Below are positions 46,319-56,236 of a stretch of DNA of 64,000 nt, piece by piece; position 1 is the first letter of the stretch; every line of letters begins with the position of its first letter. The DNA comes from Opeltia flavorubescens (Eukaryota; Ascomycota; Lecanoromycetes; Teloschistales; Teloschistaceae): assembly GCA_000442125.1 (NCBI GenBank), contig KE546972.1, positions 1,448,022 to 1,512,021 of the forward strand, read 5' to 3'. The notes under the pieces were generated by a model that saw nothing but the letters and a program-made list of their open reading frames with translations, had not been told where the DNA came from and did no database searches. Made by a program: the position numbers and the translations under genes.

Positions 46319-46763
46319 GTTTGCAAATAAATTTGGTACGAGAGAAAATGAGGAATGGACTTCGATGTCAACAGGAAGAAAACCAATTGTTCAGAAGCAG
46401 AGGGTAACAAGGGATTGTAAAGAAAGATATTCTCTTCAATAATGTGGGACAAGGTGGGGTCTCGGCTGCATGGTCCAAGCTTTCTCGGACGATTTACAGA
46501 GCTCTCGTAGCGCCCGCATCGCTAAAACCATAAAACAGACCCACTCCCAAGACGCCACCAATCATTGCCAACAACCAAAGGAGAAGATATGGAACTCAAA
46601 ACTCCATGGATTGCATGAAGATGAGGAATAGCGGTGAGAGAATTATGGTTGCCAAGTACCCCAAAAGGAATATGCATTTCCATTGAAGCTTGTCGAATTC
46701 GGAAAACCTAACACAATTCACCTAGACATATACGCCTTGAGGCATGAATTTGATCCCGTACCA
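46319..46763. other. Promoter region of the mannitol dehydrogenase gene
   Basis: A 0.45-kb spacer between tandem minus-strand genes. No other structure was found. Confidence 0.5.
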
Positions 46764-47793
46764 TCAATACCTACCTGTCTTTCCCTCGAAAACGTAGCTG
46801 GTGTGCTGCCGCCGAAAAGCCATAAACTCATAGATCCATGCTATCGCTGTGACAAACATCAAGGCCGTCGCAGCCCAAGTCATACCCAAGAAAGTCTTGC
46901 CCTTGGAAGCGGTGACGCCAACATCAGTACCATGCTTGTTGACTTCGTGGACAACTTTCGACATGATCGCACTGACAATGGCAGAAGCGATCCCTAGAGC
47001 CATCATTGCAAGCTATACACCATGTTAGGAAAACCTCATGATCTATGCATGATGCCGATATGCTTACTAGAGCGAGCCCATTGTTGACCAACGCAGCAAT
47101 CCGGGTGCCAGAGAAGACTCCAAGGAAGGCACCGACTAGCGCGAGACCGGTAGCTGCGACTCCGATGCAGTACAAGACGAACATAACTCTGCTCGCTACC
47201 TTGACGGCATGCACTGCATCCTTGATAGCCGATGGCCAGTGAAGGTCGGTCAGGTTGATCCCCGGCTTAAGCTCCTTCTGAATGACCGAAGTAGGGTCAA
47301 AATGGAACATAGCGGTATGATTTGAGCATCGTGTGACGTTTTTGTGAGGATCGACTGTCGCATTGGCGATAGGACTTGGGGTGTAGTAGCCCTAGAAGAT
47401 GACCTGTCAACAAAGCCCTCGTTTCCAATAGTGGTAAACATACTTCGCAATAATCAAGCAAGTGAGCACTATAGAAATCATGGATATTGAGCTTGCGAGC
47501 AACATCCGCGATTACGTCGTTGACTTCGCCTTTGACACTGCTCTCGATTGAATTCAGGAGAGAGCTTGAGCTTTTTGACGTGTTGAGCGTCAGGCGGCCA
47601 AGCATCGATGTGTTCAGCTACAAAGCGTCAGAGATTATGAAATAGGTATGAAGAGAACGGGGTATTGTGGGCTTACTGTCAGAATATCTGCTCGCTCGAT
47701 GTAGCCGGTCTTTGAGCCAGCAAAGATACATAGCAGCGAAAGTATGAAAGCCACCAGGGTGCATAAGAGCGGGAAAATCGCAGTCAAACGCAT
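46764..47793 (-). CDS. SUR7/PalI-family integral membrane protein
   Basis: This family sits in the plasma membrane; SUR7 marks eisosomes and PalI helps sense ambient pH. The start at 47793 (MRLTAIFPLLCTLVAFILSL) gives the first membrane helix. A Ser/Asn-rich outer loop follows with glycosylation sites (NTS, NAT, NHT) and a Cys pair region (LLDYCEGYYTPSP). Three further helices follow, in order VMFVLYCIGVAATGLALVG, MMALGIASAIVSAIMS, and FLGMTWAATALMFVTAIAW. Four exons are needed; splice sites were placed by eye. The end at 46764 (GKTGRY) assumes no further intron; a GTAGGT donor just before it could add a short alternative tail. Family call rests on the helix layout and loop. Confidence 0.8.
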
Positions 47794-48616
47794 GATGTAG
47801 TCGGTTGTGTTTAGCAGAAGCAAGGTTGAAATTATGTTTAAGTAATAGGATCAAACGACTCAAATATGATGGCGAGATCTTAATGAAACCCAGACGCAGC
47901 TCAAGAAAGGAAAGTCGTCATCAAGACAAAGAAAGGTTTGACCTCGCAAGGCAGGCTTTGAGAGAGAATGAATCAAAAAATTTGGAGGGACCAAGTGAAC
48001 ATGTTATCAATGCCATAATTACGTGGTAGCCGCCACTGATATTCATTGTCAAAAGGTCAATAGATTTCGACCTTAAAACACTGGCCGGTGAATAATGCTT
48101 GTCGCCCAAGAATAACAACCTGGTTTAGTAGCCAAGATATTGCAGACCCATCAAAACCATCGCAATGTATATTGCTTAGAACTTGCTTGTAATGATGAAG
48201 CTGATCTGCGAGTCTCATAAGACTTGTGTCGCAAAGTCTGGACATGATGCGGATTTCGTTGGTTCATTCGTGGTCGAACTTCATTTTCTTGGCGGCTCGC
48301 CCTTGCTATTTTTGATTCGGCGGCTGATTGTTTCATATTTCCATGCAACAACCCCGAGCACTTATCGACCTTCTTATTTTCATAGTTACAACCTGTGGAT
48401 CCATTTGCTCCTGTTTTGAGTAAGACAGATCTTCAACCTACCTCTTTTGGATTTCTCCTTGGATAAAGTAGTTATTTTGAACCCTGACTGTTTAAGTGAG
48501 TACTCTGTAAGGTCGCTTTGCCAGGCAGGTGCGCGGAGACCACAGTCGACGTGTCATGCGGATAAAGGGGGTTTCCTCTTCATCTTCTAAGCAAGTCCTA
48601 ATTGGTACACCAAGAT
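47794..48616. other. 0.8-kb intergenic region
   Basis: This holds the promoter of the SUR7-like gene and, at its right, the TIM21 3' end. Short frames on both strands have no recognisable feature. Confidence 0.5.
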
Positions 48617-49330
48617 TCATTTGCGCCATTGCATGCCTAGAAAGTTGAAGCTTGAATGCTGCTTGCCTGGTATGAAATCGGTGTTTTCAAGGTATATCCT
48701 CGGCTGGCCCTTGACGTCGAGTGTCAGATATTTGTACTTCCATTCCGACTCCCCAGGTCCTTTGACGGTATGCAGATTCACTACACCTCGACGTGAAGAT
48801 CCTTCAACATTGAAATGCATCATGAAGTGTTCCGTGTCTCTGGAGTCTTTATAGGTGTTGGAAGCTATCGGCCTTGCTCTTGCCCATCGGTTCCATGTTG
48901 GCTCACCGAAGGCTCGTATCTTGTGATCTGAGCCCAAGATATCTTTGACTCGCGAATCGGATCGAATACGATCAACAGCACGGTTGAATTGAACTGTCTT
49001 GCTATCGGTAGAGAAGACCTCTTTGTACAGAAAGTATGCACATCCTCCCGTCATCACGAGTCCTGTCAGAATGACACTCAAATTGAATGTCTGTTGGGTT
49101 GTTCTCGCAGCTTTCTCCTTGACGCTTAGTTCCTTCCAAGCAATCCGGCCATCGTCATTCGCTACTGTGATTTGCTTCCTTGATGGTGTCGATGGATTGC
49201 GTACAGCATCTTGTGTAGCATAATTTCTTAGACTCTTGATGATCGTGTGCCTACGGCCGCTGGGGAACGACAATAAGGTACCTAGTGCGGAGCACTTGGG
49301 GCCCGTTGTCAGCAGAATTCTCGACTCCAT
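48617..49330 (-). CDS. TIM21: Mitochondrial import inner membrane translocase subunit Tim21
   Basis: Tim21 belongs to the TIM23 complex, links it to the TOM complex, and helps lateral sorting of precursors. The 237-residue protein starts MESRILLTTGPKCSALG, a basic Ser/Leu-rich presequence. A membrane segment lies at about 85-105 (LSVILTGLVMTGGCAYFLYKEVF). The intermembrane-space domain begins STDSKTVQFNRAVDRIR and contains VKDILGSDHKIRAFGEP, ARARPIAS, and MMHFNVEGSSRRGVVNLH. It ends DVKGQPRIYLENTD and NFLGMQWRK. An in-frame upstream extension to 49513 gives an unlikely N-terminus, so the ATG at 49330 is chosen. No intron is needed. It is divergent from the PPR-like gene, and the two probably share a promoter. 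Confidence 0.95.
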   Translation of the reverse strand: MESRILLTTGPKCSALGTLLSFPSGRRHTIIKSLRNYATQDAVRNPSTPSRKQITVANDDGRIAWKELSVKEKAARTTQQTFNLSVILTGLVMTGGCAYFLYKEVFSTDSKTVQFNRAVDRIRSDSRVKDILGSDHKIRAFGEPTWNRWARARPIASNTYKDSRDTEHFMMHFNVEGSSRRGVVNLHTVKGPGESEWKYKYLTLDVKGQPRIYLENTDFIPGKQHSSFNFLGMQWRK

Positions 49331-49771
49331 GACCGTTGAGCCAAAAAGTAGTGTTCTATGGGTGAACTTGTGCTTTCTGACTGCGGAGGCATAGATGAAC
49401 AGCCAAAGAGCGTGGGTACTGGAAGAAGTTCCGCAGTTCATGAGGCCGCTTACTAAGCCACAAGCTACCCAGTTCCTCCTCTGTGCTGCTCTATTTTTGA
49501 TCTTGATATCCAAGCTCTGCCAGCCAGAACCATGGCACCTGCTGGATGAATCCCATGCTGGATGTGCCTTGTCTTGAAAAGGCTGCCCGCAGATGTATGT
49601 TGCTTGCGCAAGCTACGCCATCAAGTGCACGCAATCGACATTTCGGGGTAATCTTCTGCCTGTCTCCAGGTTTGTGAGCATCGTTAACGAAGGACCAGGG
49701 CTCCAAAACCTCGATACTCCTTTAGTAAAGCCACATCCTTCGAGAACAAGCCCGGCGCTTGTTCCATACCA
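49331..49771. other. Divergent promoter region TIM21 / PPR-like gene
   Basis: A 0.44-kb divergent spacer. The right part (from about 49593) contains frames that may form a missing first exon or presequence of the PPR-like protein; I could not fix the junction. Confidence 0.5.
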
Positions 49772-51919
49772 TTGTCTAATGATGACATCGCTCCGAGAGC
49801 GGGGCTCATCAGGAGGATACCACAAGATGAGACGAAGCACAAGGCCAATGAGACCAAAAAGGAAATGCGTCTCAAGGAGTCATCAACGGAGCGAAGGGTA
49901 ATTCTGCACGAGCAATTGCAGCGATCTGACCCGCAGCACCATGAACAGATCATCTGGCGCCTTCTAGATGCATCCGATTTTGCTAAGGATTTTGGTATCT
50001 GGCTTGAATTGGCAAAGGCTAGGCAAAGGCTTCATGGAATAGAAGGAATAAGAGTCGTTTGGAAAGCAATTGTTGCCAGAGGACTGGATCTACCTACGGA
50101 TGGAGCCACGGCGGACGCACTATGGACACAATACCTGGAGCTTGGCTTTAAGGACCCAGATATCTTGAAAGAGGTATTCATATACGCTCGACAGCAAAAG
50201 GAGACCCACTCTCGGACTTGGAGTAAGCTATACGCAGTCGTCCTAGGCCATCATCTGCAGAAAGCGCCTGGCAAAGCATGGTTATGTCATATGCGCCTAC
50301 ACAAGTATTCCCCACCAACAAGTCAACAATTCCAGCAGCTATTGGAGCTGACTTTGCACGACGAGAAATCAAGGCAGATATATTTGAAGATTCATGAATC
50401 ATTTCCTTATGTACAGCTTTATGACTTCGCTGTTTCCCAGCTTTGCAGGCAAGGCTTGTATGCAACAGCCGCGGTGTGGCATGAGAAGTTGATCAGGCGA
50501 GGAGACTATCCCTCAGATGCAAGACAAGCGGAACCAGTTTTGCGCTACCTCGCATTGAGCGACGATAAAAATCGACTGATGGAGTATACTCGTCTGATGG
50601 TGGAGGCCGGTGTTTCGTTCGCTGCATATCGAGACAAGAATGTCCGACTTCCTTCTTTCATATCACGAGATATAGTGAGACCACCGTTAGGGTATGTCGA
50701 AGAGGTCCCAGAAAAGAAGTTTAGCGATGGCTTCTGTGCTCGGCTGTTTGCGACAAAAGTTTTCTCCCTCAATACCGTCATCAGTAGTCTTACTTTCCTC
50801 GGAGTTGAAGAGCTTGGACCTCAAGCTCTGCGAGAAATGGCTGCTCGTGAACTTTTACATCGTCCCTACTACAGATCTATCCAAAGTCGGTTGGATCAGC
50901 TCAGGGACGTGGGCATATCAATGGATGACTCAACGTTCTGTATTGTCATCCGCAGACTAACGACCGAAGGCAAGGACCATCTGCTCAAAAACGTCATATC
51001 TTGCGATCTTCATTCAGACACTTTTGAGGACCAAGAACTCCAGGAGTCTCTTTTACCTCATTATCAAGAGCAGAGCGACAGAACAGCTTTCGATCGTACC
51101 CTCACTATCCTTACAGCTAAAGTCCCAGAAAGATTCGCTGAATCGCAGCGGCTTAACTACATCCTCCGTGCCTTTCTCACAAGAAAAGACCTACAAGGCG
51201 TGACGCGCACGATAGACAAAATGCAAGAGCAGCATATCCAACTAGAAGCGAAATCAACAATTCACATGCGTGAAACGATGCTTTCCCGAAGGAATGTCGG
51301 CCGTCGACCAGCAACCACAAAGGAACTTGACCTCCTCATTCGGATATGGCAGGATGTCCTCCGCTCAGACGGCTTTATCCCTCCACATCCGTGGACCGAG
51401 ATACTTCGACGGCTCGGCATGTCAGGGCGCCTGCTCACCTTCGAACGTTTGGCTCTTTGGCTAGCATCATGGTATTCATCGCCCGAATTCCGAGCGTCGC
51501 AAGCTTGCAACTCATTTGGCATGTATCGGAAGTCTGCGTTTCCCCATCCTCTTATGAGCGTGGATCTGAAGCCTACCCACCCGTCACATCCCCTGCAGAT
51601 CCTGTTTCCTAGGTCGCTTCAACAGGGTATTGTCGCTTGGGGATTTCAATGTACACCTAGCAGTCGTAGGCGTGGGCAAGGACGACTAGATTGGACATGG
51701 GGGATCACCCTCCTTCGGAAGCTCAGGGATGCAAATGCCCATATACTTACCCCAGTCGTTGCCAAGGCATTCAAACAACGGCTTGCGATGATGTTTGGGT
51801 ATGGTGAATCCAAGCGCAAGGTCAACGAGGCTAGCAAGCGATGGAATAGAATAAGGGTTGACATGTACATCAAAAAGGCCAGACATATATGGGGAAAGGA
51901 CTTGGTAAAAAGAAGATAA
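49772..51919 (+). CDS. Pentatricopeptide-like mitochondrial protein
   Basis: This is a 715-codon ORF, all-helical by eye and rich in Leu, Arg and aromatic residues. It shows spaced 35-residue helical units of the kind seen in fungal pentatricopeptide proteins, which bind mitochondrial RNA or assist mitoribosomes. Examples are KAWLCHMRLHKYSPPTSQQF, ATAAVWHEKLIRRGDYPSDA and LQGVTRTIDKMQEQHIQLEA. The C-terminus is basic (KARHIWGKDLVKRR). The listed start gives no clear presequence, so an upstream exon in 49593-49771 is likely. The repeats are degenerate, so the family call is moderate. The divergent neighbour TIM21 is also mitochondrial. Confidence 0.75.
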   Translation: MSNDDIAPRAGLIRRIPQDETKHKANETKKEMRLKESSTERRVILHEQLQRSDPQHHEQIIWRLLDASDFAKDFGIWLELAKARQRLHGIEGIRVVWKAIVARGLDLPTDGATADALWTQYLELGFKDPDILKEVFIYARQQKETHSRTWSKLYAVVLGHHLQKAPGKAWLCHMRLHKYSPPTSQQFQQLLELTLHDEKSRQIYLKIHESFPYVQLYDFAVSQLCRQGLYATAAVWHEKLIRRGDYPSDARQAEPVLRYLALSDDKNRLMEYTRLMVEAGVSFAAYRDKNVRLPSFISRDIVRPPLGYVEEVPEKKFSDGFCARLFATKVFSLNTVISSLTFLGVEELGPQALREMAARELLHRPYYRSIQSRLDQLRDVGISMDDSTFCIVIRRLTTEGKDHLLKNVISCDLHSDTFEDQELQESLLPHYQEQSDRTAFDRTLTILTAKVPERFAESQRLNYILRAFLTRKDLQGVTRTIDKMQEQHIQLEAKSTIHMRETMLSRRNVGRRPATTKELDLLIRIWQDVLRSDGFIPPHPWTEILRRLGMSGRLLTFERLALWLASWYSSPEFRASQACNSFGMYRKSAFPHPLMSVDLKPTHPSHPLQILFPRSLQQGIVAWGFQCTPSSRRRGQGRLDWTWGITLLRKLRDANAHILTPVVAKAFKQRLAMMFGYGESKRKVNEASKRWNRIRVDMYIKKARHIWGKDLVKRR

Positions 51920-52690
51920 TGCAAAGCTTTGTACAGTGCAAGTAAACGATAATGAAATCGAGATAACGACGTGCAAGCAAGAGGAGGTGAAGATGATGAT
52001 GAAGTCAATTTATCCTCCGTCCTAGGTCATTTAAGTCCCATGCAGAGCCTAGAGCTATATACAAATGTGCTTTCATCGGTTTTAAGCCAGGAACAGCCGT
52101 ATTCACCGTATAGCCGTAGGCCGCCAGCCCTTATAACTATACGCCCCTGAGGGAAAAGCTCGAAAAACCCGAGGGACCAACTCCTTCCACCTAAGCATAG
52201 AGGATACGGGGGAGCCTCACTTTCGGACAAGCCCAGTAGAAACCCTATCTCCCGCAGACACAACATTGTAATAGCCCACCCCTTTTGTCCTCCTAGCCTC
52301 CCCTCTTGTTATAGTAGTGACCTAGGCTTCTTCGGTAGACTACTCTTCGAGGATCAAGAGCTTCAAGCCTGATTATCGGCGCGTCGTTAAGAGATGACCG
52401 GTCGGAACGGGTTCGAAAGACTGAGTTGGGCCGAAAGCTATCGAAATCGCGTTGGCGAAGGTTGAATCGTATAAAAACGTGTCGAAATCGTTGGGATCTC
52501 TCGGCTCTCCTACACAAGGTAGAAGGTTCGTAGCCAGCACCACGTACAGGTGGATCCCCTCGCTGGCCAGAGGAGGTGAAGTATAAAAAATAACGAGTGC
52601 CCCTGTCATCACATTCGGAGCATGCTGCCATTTGGGTTAAAATAAGCGCCTTGAATCACTCAGCCAACAGCCGCGTAAGCGCTAGTCAAC
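51920..52690. other. Intergenic with an unusual 0.6-kb block
   Basis: After the PPR-like gene, the part at about 52020-52640 differs in look from its surroundings: it is rich in short GC words and free of poly-A/T runs, and has open minus frames (52027-52266, 52293-52631). CCTAGGTCA at 52022-52030 and TGACCTAGG at 52318-52326 form a short inverted pair. It could be an old repeat copy, a non-coding RNA or a chance composition. Confidence 0.35.
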
Positions 52691-52790
52691 ATGGCAGGGG
52701 TAACAATACAGAAATGGACGAGTAAGTAATCGGCAGATAGCAATGAGCACTGTCTAATACACCGCAGACTTCGCAGAAACTCTAGAGTAA
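52691..52790 (+). promoter_or_regulatory. Possible spliced upstream ORF of the haspin gene
   Basis: The ATG at 52691 opens a frame that, if the intron 52722-52767 (GTAAGT...CGCAG, 46 nt) is removed, reads 17 residues (MAGVTIQKWTNFAETLE) and stops at 52788-52790. The stop lies one base before the main ATG at 52792. Such a close stop-start arrangement could allow reinitiation. This is inference from the sequence only. Confidence 0.35.
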
Positions 52791-52791
52791 C

Positions 52792-54174
52792 ATGGCGACC
52801 AAACCCAAAGGTTATGGCAAGAAGGGCAAAGAGAACATCGCCGTCCAATTAGATCGCATGCATCTCTCGTCGCCCAGTAAATACCATGCTCTTGCAGACA
52901 TTGATGGCAATGAGCAGCAGCAACAACGGCAACCAAAGCCAAAGAAGAAAGTCCAGAGTAATAGAGGTCATAGACGCAGCATAACGTTTACCGTTGGTAA
53001 CGAAATTGACCGAGCGGACATCAACGGGCCCATGAAGAAGCATCTGAAGCCGCTATTTATGCTCGATGAGATCAACGAAACTGTCTCTGCATTCGGTGAC
53101 TGGGCTCGTGTATGGTCAGTGCATTGTGACTTCACGAAGATTGCGCAGGGGACATACGGAGCGGTGTTTCGGATCCAGAGCAAAGCCCAGCCAGGGACGT
53201 ATACAATCGGCAAGCTGATCCCTCTTCAAGCTCGCGTTGGCTGGGGCTGTAGGACGAAAGAGTTCACCACCATCGATGCCGCAAGAAACGAGGTAGCGCT
53301 CCTTGCCTCACTTGACCAACTCGACGGATTCGTTCAATTCCGCAAGGCAGAGATCCTGCAAGGTCGATTGCCGACAACTCTGGAAGAGCCGTCGAGAGTC
53401 TTTGACGCAACACAAAATGCGGATGATATTTCGTCAAGATGGACCGGAGCCTGCAGCAATTCGACGCAACTTTGGCTGTTCCTCGAGATGTCCGACGCAG
53501 GCACTGACTTAGAGACTATATTGAAGCAAAACGTTCCGCACAATTCCGGTGAAGACCTTCATAATCAGATGTGTTCCCTCCCGATCGCCGAAGTACGCGA
53601 CATCTTCTGGCAGGTGGCCAGTGCTCTTGCGCTGGCGGAAAAGAAATTCACTTTCGAGCACAGAGATCTCCACCTTGGGAATATTTGCTTGACACGCCTT
53701 CATGATCCTTCAGCCAACGAGAACTTTGACCTATGGACCGATGCGCCAACTGTTCAAGTGACAATCATAGACTACACCTTGTCAAGAGCAGAATTAGATC
53801 ACTCGACCTACGGAGTGATCCCGTACTTCAACGATCTTTCCAAAGATCCAGTGCTGTTCGCAGGTGAGGGCGCCGCACAATACGACATTTATCGAAAAAT
53901 GAGATCGGTCTTGGAGGACAAATGGGATAATTTTGAGCCACTTACAAACGCCTACTGGCTTACTCACCTACTCGAATTACTCATGGAGAGAGAACCCGAA
54001 GAATGCCAGGACTCAGATGATATGCTACTGTGGAATCGCCTAGCGGATTTGAAGCACCATCTTACTCACAACGATGAGGAGAAAAAGTTCGGCAATGCAC
54101 AGGACATTGTCCGATTCTGCGAAGGGGTGCAACCGAGTGGACGAAGGGGAAGAGATGGAAGACGTCGTAATTAG
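52792..54174 (+). CDS. Haspin-type histone H3 kinase
   Basis: Haspin phosphorylates histone H3 on Thr3 in mitosis and recruits the chromosomal passenger complex. This 460-residue protein has a short basic, Gln-rich N-terminus, much shorter than in animals. The kinase fold starts at about residue 95. The Gly-rich loop is KIAQGTYGAVFRI, the catalytic loop FEHRDLHLGNICL with intact HRD, and the metal motif is DYT (VTIIDYTLSRAEL), the known haspin variant of DFG. The haspin-specific end GEGAAQYDIYRKMRSV and TNAYWLTHLLELL are present. The C-terminus is basic. No intron lies inside the ORF. A possible spliced upstream ORF ends just before the start codon. SMC2 in the same window also acts on mitotic chromosomes, but the two are 45 kb apart. 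Confidence 0.93.
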   Translation: MATKPKGYGKKGKENIAVQLDRMHLSSPSKYHALADIDGNEQQQQRQPKPKKKVQSNRGHRRSITFTVGNEIDRADINGPMKKHLKPLFMLDEINETVSAFGDWARVWSVHCDFTKIAQGTYGAVFRIQSKAQPGTYTIGKLIPLQARVGWGCRTKEFTTIDAARNEVALLASLDQLDGFVQFRKAEILQGRLPTTLEEPSRVFDATQNADDISSRWTGACSNSTQLWLFLEMSDAGTDLETILKQNVPHNSGEDLHNQMCSLPIAEVRDIFWQVASALALAEKKFTFEHRDLHLGNICLTRLHDPSANENFDLWTDAPTVQVTIIDYTLSRAELDHSTYGVIPYFNDLSKDPVLFAGEGAAQYDIYRKMRSVLEDKWDNFEPLTNAYWLTHLLELLMEREPEECQDSDDMLLWNRLADLKHHLTHNDEEKKFGNAQDIVRFCEGVQPSGRRGRDGRRRN

Positions 54175-55546
54175 AGAGTATCACGGCAGGGGCATTCACG
54201 GACGTCATGAACACGGACGATGGTGTAGATACCCTACTTTGAGGAAGGAGCACGGAGTTGGGAAGTCGCGTAGGTTCAAAAGATTGCTGCATTCGGGTAC
54301 GATACTTCTGCTCTTCTTCAACGTTCAACTCCGCATCGATACGATGGTATTATATTGCATACCGTGCATAGACATAGAGCTTTCTAGGTGGTCTGTGCAA
54401 GATTTCCTACGCCTAATCAGGCTTAGCCTATCAGCTCATCCCTACTACAATTCAACGATTTCATCGAGTCCTATCTTCAAAGCACATTTACCTGGCCCTT
54501 TGAGTTGTCATGACGCAAAGTTATTTACCGAAGATGTAGTCCAGGAAATACCTGATGGAGCCAGCCATGCTTCTGCCCCTCCGCCGATCCTCTCGAATTC
54601 GGAGAATTTCAGCTGCTTGGAGTTATTGGGTGGCGCACAAGGGCTGAACTTGACATCAGATGTGACGTTCGCCATCGAGATTGTCACCATCTGTTCCAAC
54701 CACTCAGTCAAGTTGGAGTGCTCGAAAGGGTCTCCTACGAGAGCCAGATTGTACCCAGTCCTTGGTTGATGGTCAATCAATAACTCTAAATGATGCCTAC
54801 CTCGTTCACATAGGCTTGACAGGTAGGCTTTCTGGTACCACCACGCGATGTGTCGATTCATTATACTCGTTATGTTGGATATCCATCCACCATGTATTCA
54901 AAGAGAACGCACTGGATTGCGAATGACTTCGCTTGCATCTCCAAAAGGTCGTCAAAAACCAGCTCTTGACCACTACCATGATGAGGTTTCCTCTGCAATC
55001 TAGTCAAGGTCGCTTCTCGAAATGGATGGAGTCCATTTCTAATTGTGATCTCTGCACGTTCGAGGCAACGAACAGCGGATTTGTCTCGATATCTCATTCA
55101 TTCACCTGAAGATCTTGGACTTGTACCAAACAGTGTCTTGCTCATCCTTTCCAAAATTCCGCATTCCGCAGCATCCCAGAGCCATACAATCCAGGTACTG
55201 CAAAAGCACAAGTAATACAAGCTCTAAAAACTTCACAAGAACCACGCCGCTTTTGTGCGCTCCCCTGTCTTGACTGCCGGTTGAGGTTTCGTGGCGTTAA
55301 AAATTAAGCCTACCGCTGACCGACCGAGCTGAAAACAGGACTAGACGCCGATCTAGATAACAGAGACGTTTGCTCGGGGGCACACTGTGTATAGACTTGG
55401 CAGAATGTAAGAGCTTTCAAATCTTATATATGCATCATCCTACTTGCGTTCTTCGTATATCCTTCAAGCGTACATTCATATTCCTTTTGTATGACATATA
55501 CAAAAAGTCTATACATACAGTATATTTTCTTATTTTCACGAGAACC
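54175..55546. other. 1.4-kb intergenic region with a possible unresolved minus-strand gene
   Basis: Two minus-strand frames in series, 54870-55097 (from RYRDKSAVRCLERAEITI) and 54508-54861 (with HHLELLIDHQPRTGYNLALV), have protein-like composition. They could be exons of a diverged or decayed gene. They are in different frames and I saw no good splice pair. The right end has AT-rich sequence with TATA-like words just before the HNH-like gene. Confidence 0.35.
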
Positions 55547-56236
55547 ATGGACCTTGAGAAGATTACATTTGCAAATGATCCTCCTCCAGTACCGGTTGCG
55601 CCAAAGCACCGTCAGACTCACCGCTTTTTCGACGACAAATATCATATTTTCAAGCTTGTCTTTTGGATACTGCTAGTGTCGTTTGTGATTCTGGCTTCAC
55701 CCTGGTTCTCGTCTGAGTCAAATACTAAGAGAGAAGACGTCGCCCAATCTTATCTGCAAGACGATGACGCGCTATTGGCCAAGTCGACCGTCCTTCCCAA
55801 ATCCAAGGCAGAGGTGTGGGAAGAAAAACAAGGTTTCTGCAATGTTGTCGGAAGCCAAGGCGACCATGCTGTGTACGACAAGGAAGTTACCGCCGATTGG
55901 ATTGAAGCGTACAGGGAGATTTTGGGCATTAAAGGCGATCTGAAATGCGCAAATTCAGCTTGCAATGAAAAGGCTGAGGTTGGAGGTCATATTGTAAAAG
56001 CAGGCCAGCCCGTCTCACCATCAAAGGGAGCAAACGGCGTTTTTCTCGTTCCACTCTGCTATGGATGTAATGGAATTACGGAAGTGGGTAAACATCTCGA
56101 TTCAAAGACACCAGCAACAGCAGTCATGTTAAACAACTATTGCAACTGGCCTGGACATTCGTGCGCCACGACCAATATTTCGACTAAAAGCAATTGTGGA
56201 GAAAAAGATGCGCAAGCCACACCTATGCCTGAGTAA
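55547..56236 (+). CDS. Membrane-anchored protein with an HNH-like zinc-binding domain
   Basis: This 229-residue protein (start MDLEKITFANDPPP in the good context AACCATGG) has one membrane segment at about 40-60 (VFWILLVSFVILASPWF), probably a signal anchor. A soluble domain follows after a charged linker. It contains GFCNVVGSQGDHAVYD, then a Cys pair (LKCANSACNEKAEVGGHIVK), and FLVPLCYGCN with a second Cys pair and Asn. It ends TAVMLNNYCNWPG. The order C-x4-C, G-x-H-(I/V), P-x-C-x2-C-N and a closing Leu/Asn resembles small bacterial zinc proteins of HNH/treble-clef type as I recall them. Whether it cuts DNA is unknown; the anchor suggests a lumenal or secreted-side role. An earlier start is possible, but less likely. 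Confidence 0.7.
   Translation: MDLEKITFANDPPPVPVAPKHRQTHRFFDDKYHIFKLVFWILLVSFVILASPWFSSESNTKREDVAQSYLQDDDALLAKSTVLPKSKAEVWEEKQGFCNVVGSQGDHAVYDKEVTADWIEAYREILGIKGDLKCANSACNEKAEVGGHIVKAGQPVSPSKGANGVFLVPLCYGCNGITEVGKHLDSKTPATAVMLNNYCNWPGHSCATTNISTKSNCGEKDAQATPMPE

Noticed and set aside
49331-49513. 61-codon N-terminal extension of TIM21
   Set aside because: It is in frame, but the segment does not look like a presequence, and MESRILLTTGPKC at 49330 gives a normal one.
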